NCBI RefSeq assembly: GCF_001544795.2
Contig: NZ_FCOI02000003.1
Coordinates: 62,001-126,000 of the forward strand
Reading direction: 5' to 3'
DNA from: Caballeronia temeraria
GTDB lineage: Bacteria; Pseudomonadota; Gammaproteobacteria; Burkholderiales; Burkholderiaceae
DNA: 64,000 bases
The position numbers were made by a program, and so were the translations under genes. The notes beneath the pieces were generated by a model. It did no database searches. It saw only the letters and a list, made by a program, of their open reading frames with translations, and was not told the origin of the DNA. Positions 63,814-64,000 of the stretch are shown here, piece by piece. Position 1 is the stretch's first letter; each line of letters begins with the position of its first letter.

Positions 63814-64000
63814 GCGCGTCCTCCGGTGATCATGTTGCCGAGATAGGCGCTGCGAACGCGCTCGTCACCGCGAATATCGGCAGGCTTGCCTTCGACGAGC
63901 ACACGGCCTTGCTGCATGACCGTGATCGTGTCGGAGATGTCCATCACGATATCCATGTTGTGCTCGATCAGCACGACCGTGTAGTCATCGCGCAAGCTGC
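63810..64000 (-). CDS. livG: Branched-chain amino acid/amide-type ABC transporter ATP-binding protein, C-terminal part
   Basis: Partial: 63 codons to the window edge. VVLIEHNMDIVMDISDTITV holds the switch His region and GRVLVEGKPADIRGDERVRS is typical of the LivG tail. The Walker motifs lie outside the window. It overlaps livF by 4 nt. Confidence 0.85.
   Translation of the reverse strand, partial: SLRDDYTVVLIEHNMDIVMDISDTITVMQQGRVLVEGKPADIRGDERVRSAYLGNMITGGRA

Noticed and set aside
1..64000. tRNA, rRNA, CRISPR arrays, transposases and phage genes
   Set aside because: None recognised on reading both strands; the pseudogenes show point lesions and deletion rather than insertion.

Overview
The window looks like chromosomal DNA from a Burkholderiaceae member, most like the Burkholderia / Paraburkholderia / Caballeronia group. 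The reasons are the high G+C with strong third-position bias, Burkholderia-type small families (DUF3563, DUF4148), the DUF3348-DUF802-OmpA-DUF2894 gene set, and many LysR/AraC-regulated catabolic units with MFS permeases. Genus is inferred from these families only; no rRNA or marker gene is present. I saw no tRNA, rRNA, CRISPR array, insertion sequence or prophage.

Layout. 1-9.1 kb is signalling: the start of a hydrolase, a DUF3563 protein, a large membrane hybrid histidine kinase, a convergent two-REC response regulator, a sigma-54 activator and a MATE exporter. 9.1-16.1 kb holds an acyltransferase, an epoxide-hydrolase-type enzyme with a LysR regulator, and a divergent MFS / amidohydrolase / PEP-mutase-family catabolic unit. 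16.1-20.3 kb has DUF1330, haloacid dehalogenase, SDR, tautomerase, a good bidirectional terminator and periplasmic trehalase. 20.3-26 kb is an AraC-controlled unit of SDR, FAD dehydrogenase (broken by one missing base), NIPSNAP protein and aromatic-acid-type MFS permease.

25.8-30.3 kb is a minus-strand group: OsmC/Ohr protein, NmrA-like reductase, LysR, secreted cupin, CxxC carboxymuconolactone-decarboxylase-like protein and an ECF41-type sigma factor. 30.4-35.7 kb has an MFS permease overlapping an AraC regulator, a decayed gluconate permease, a secreted aldose epimerase and a small charged protein. 35.9-44.1 kb has a soluble multi-PAS hybrid kinase, an AhpD-like protein, then LysR, SDR, MFS permease and a two-subunit transketolase.

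44.1-48.3 kb is the most interesting block: four tightly packed minus-strand genes whose middle pair has the architecture of a MotA/MotB- or ZorA/ZorB-like ion-driven motor, namely a membrane protein with a roughly 560-residue helical tail and an OmpA protein with an intramembrane Asp. 48.4-52.8 kb contains a secreted Ntn-hydrolase, GNAT, a phosphoesterase lipoprotein, a GFA-family protein and a tautomerase-like protein. 52.9-57.2 kb is an ABC exporter (adaptor, ATPase, two FtsX/MacB-like permeases). 57.3-64 kb has a TPR-glycosyltransferase-like protein, a decayed GntR-type regulator, a secreted orphan, and a catabolic block of M81 and M20 hydrolases beside branched-chain/amide-type ABC ATPases (livF, livG) that continues past the window edge.
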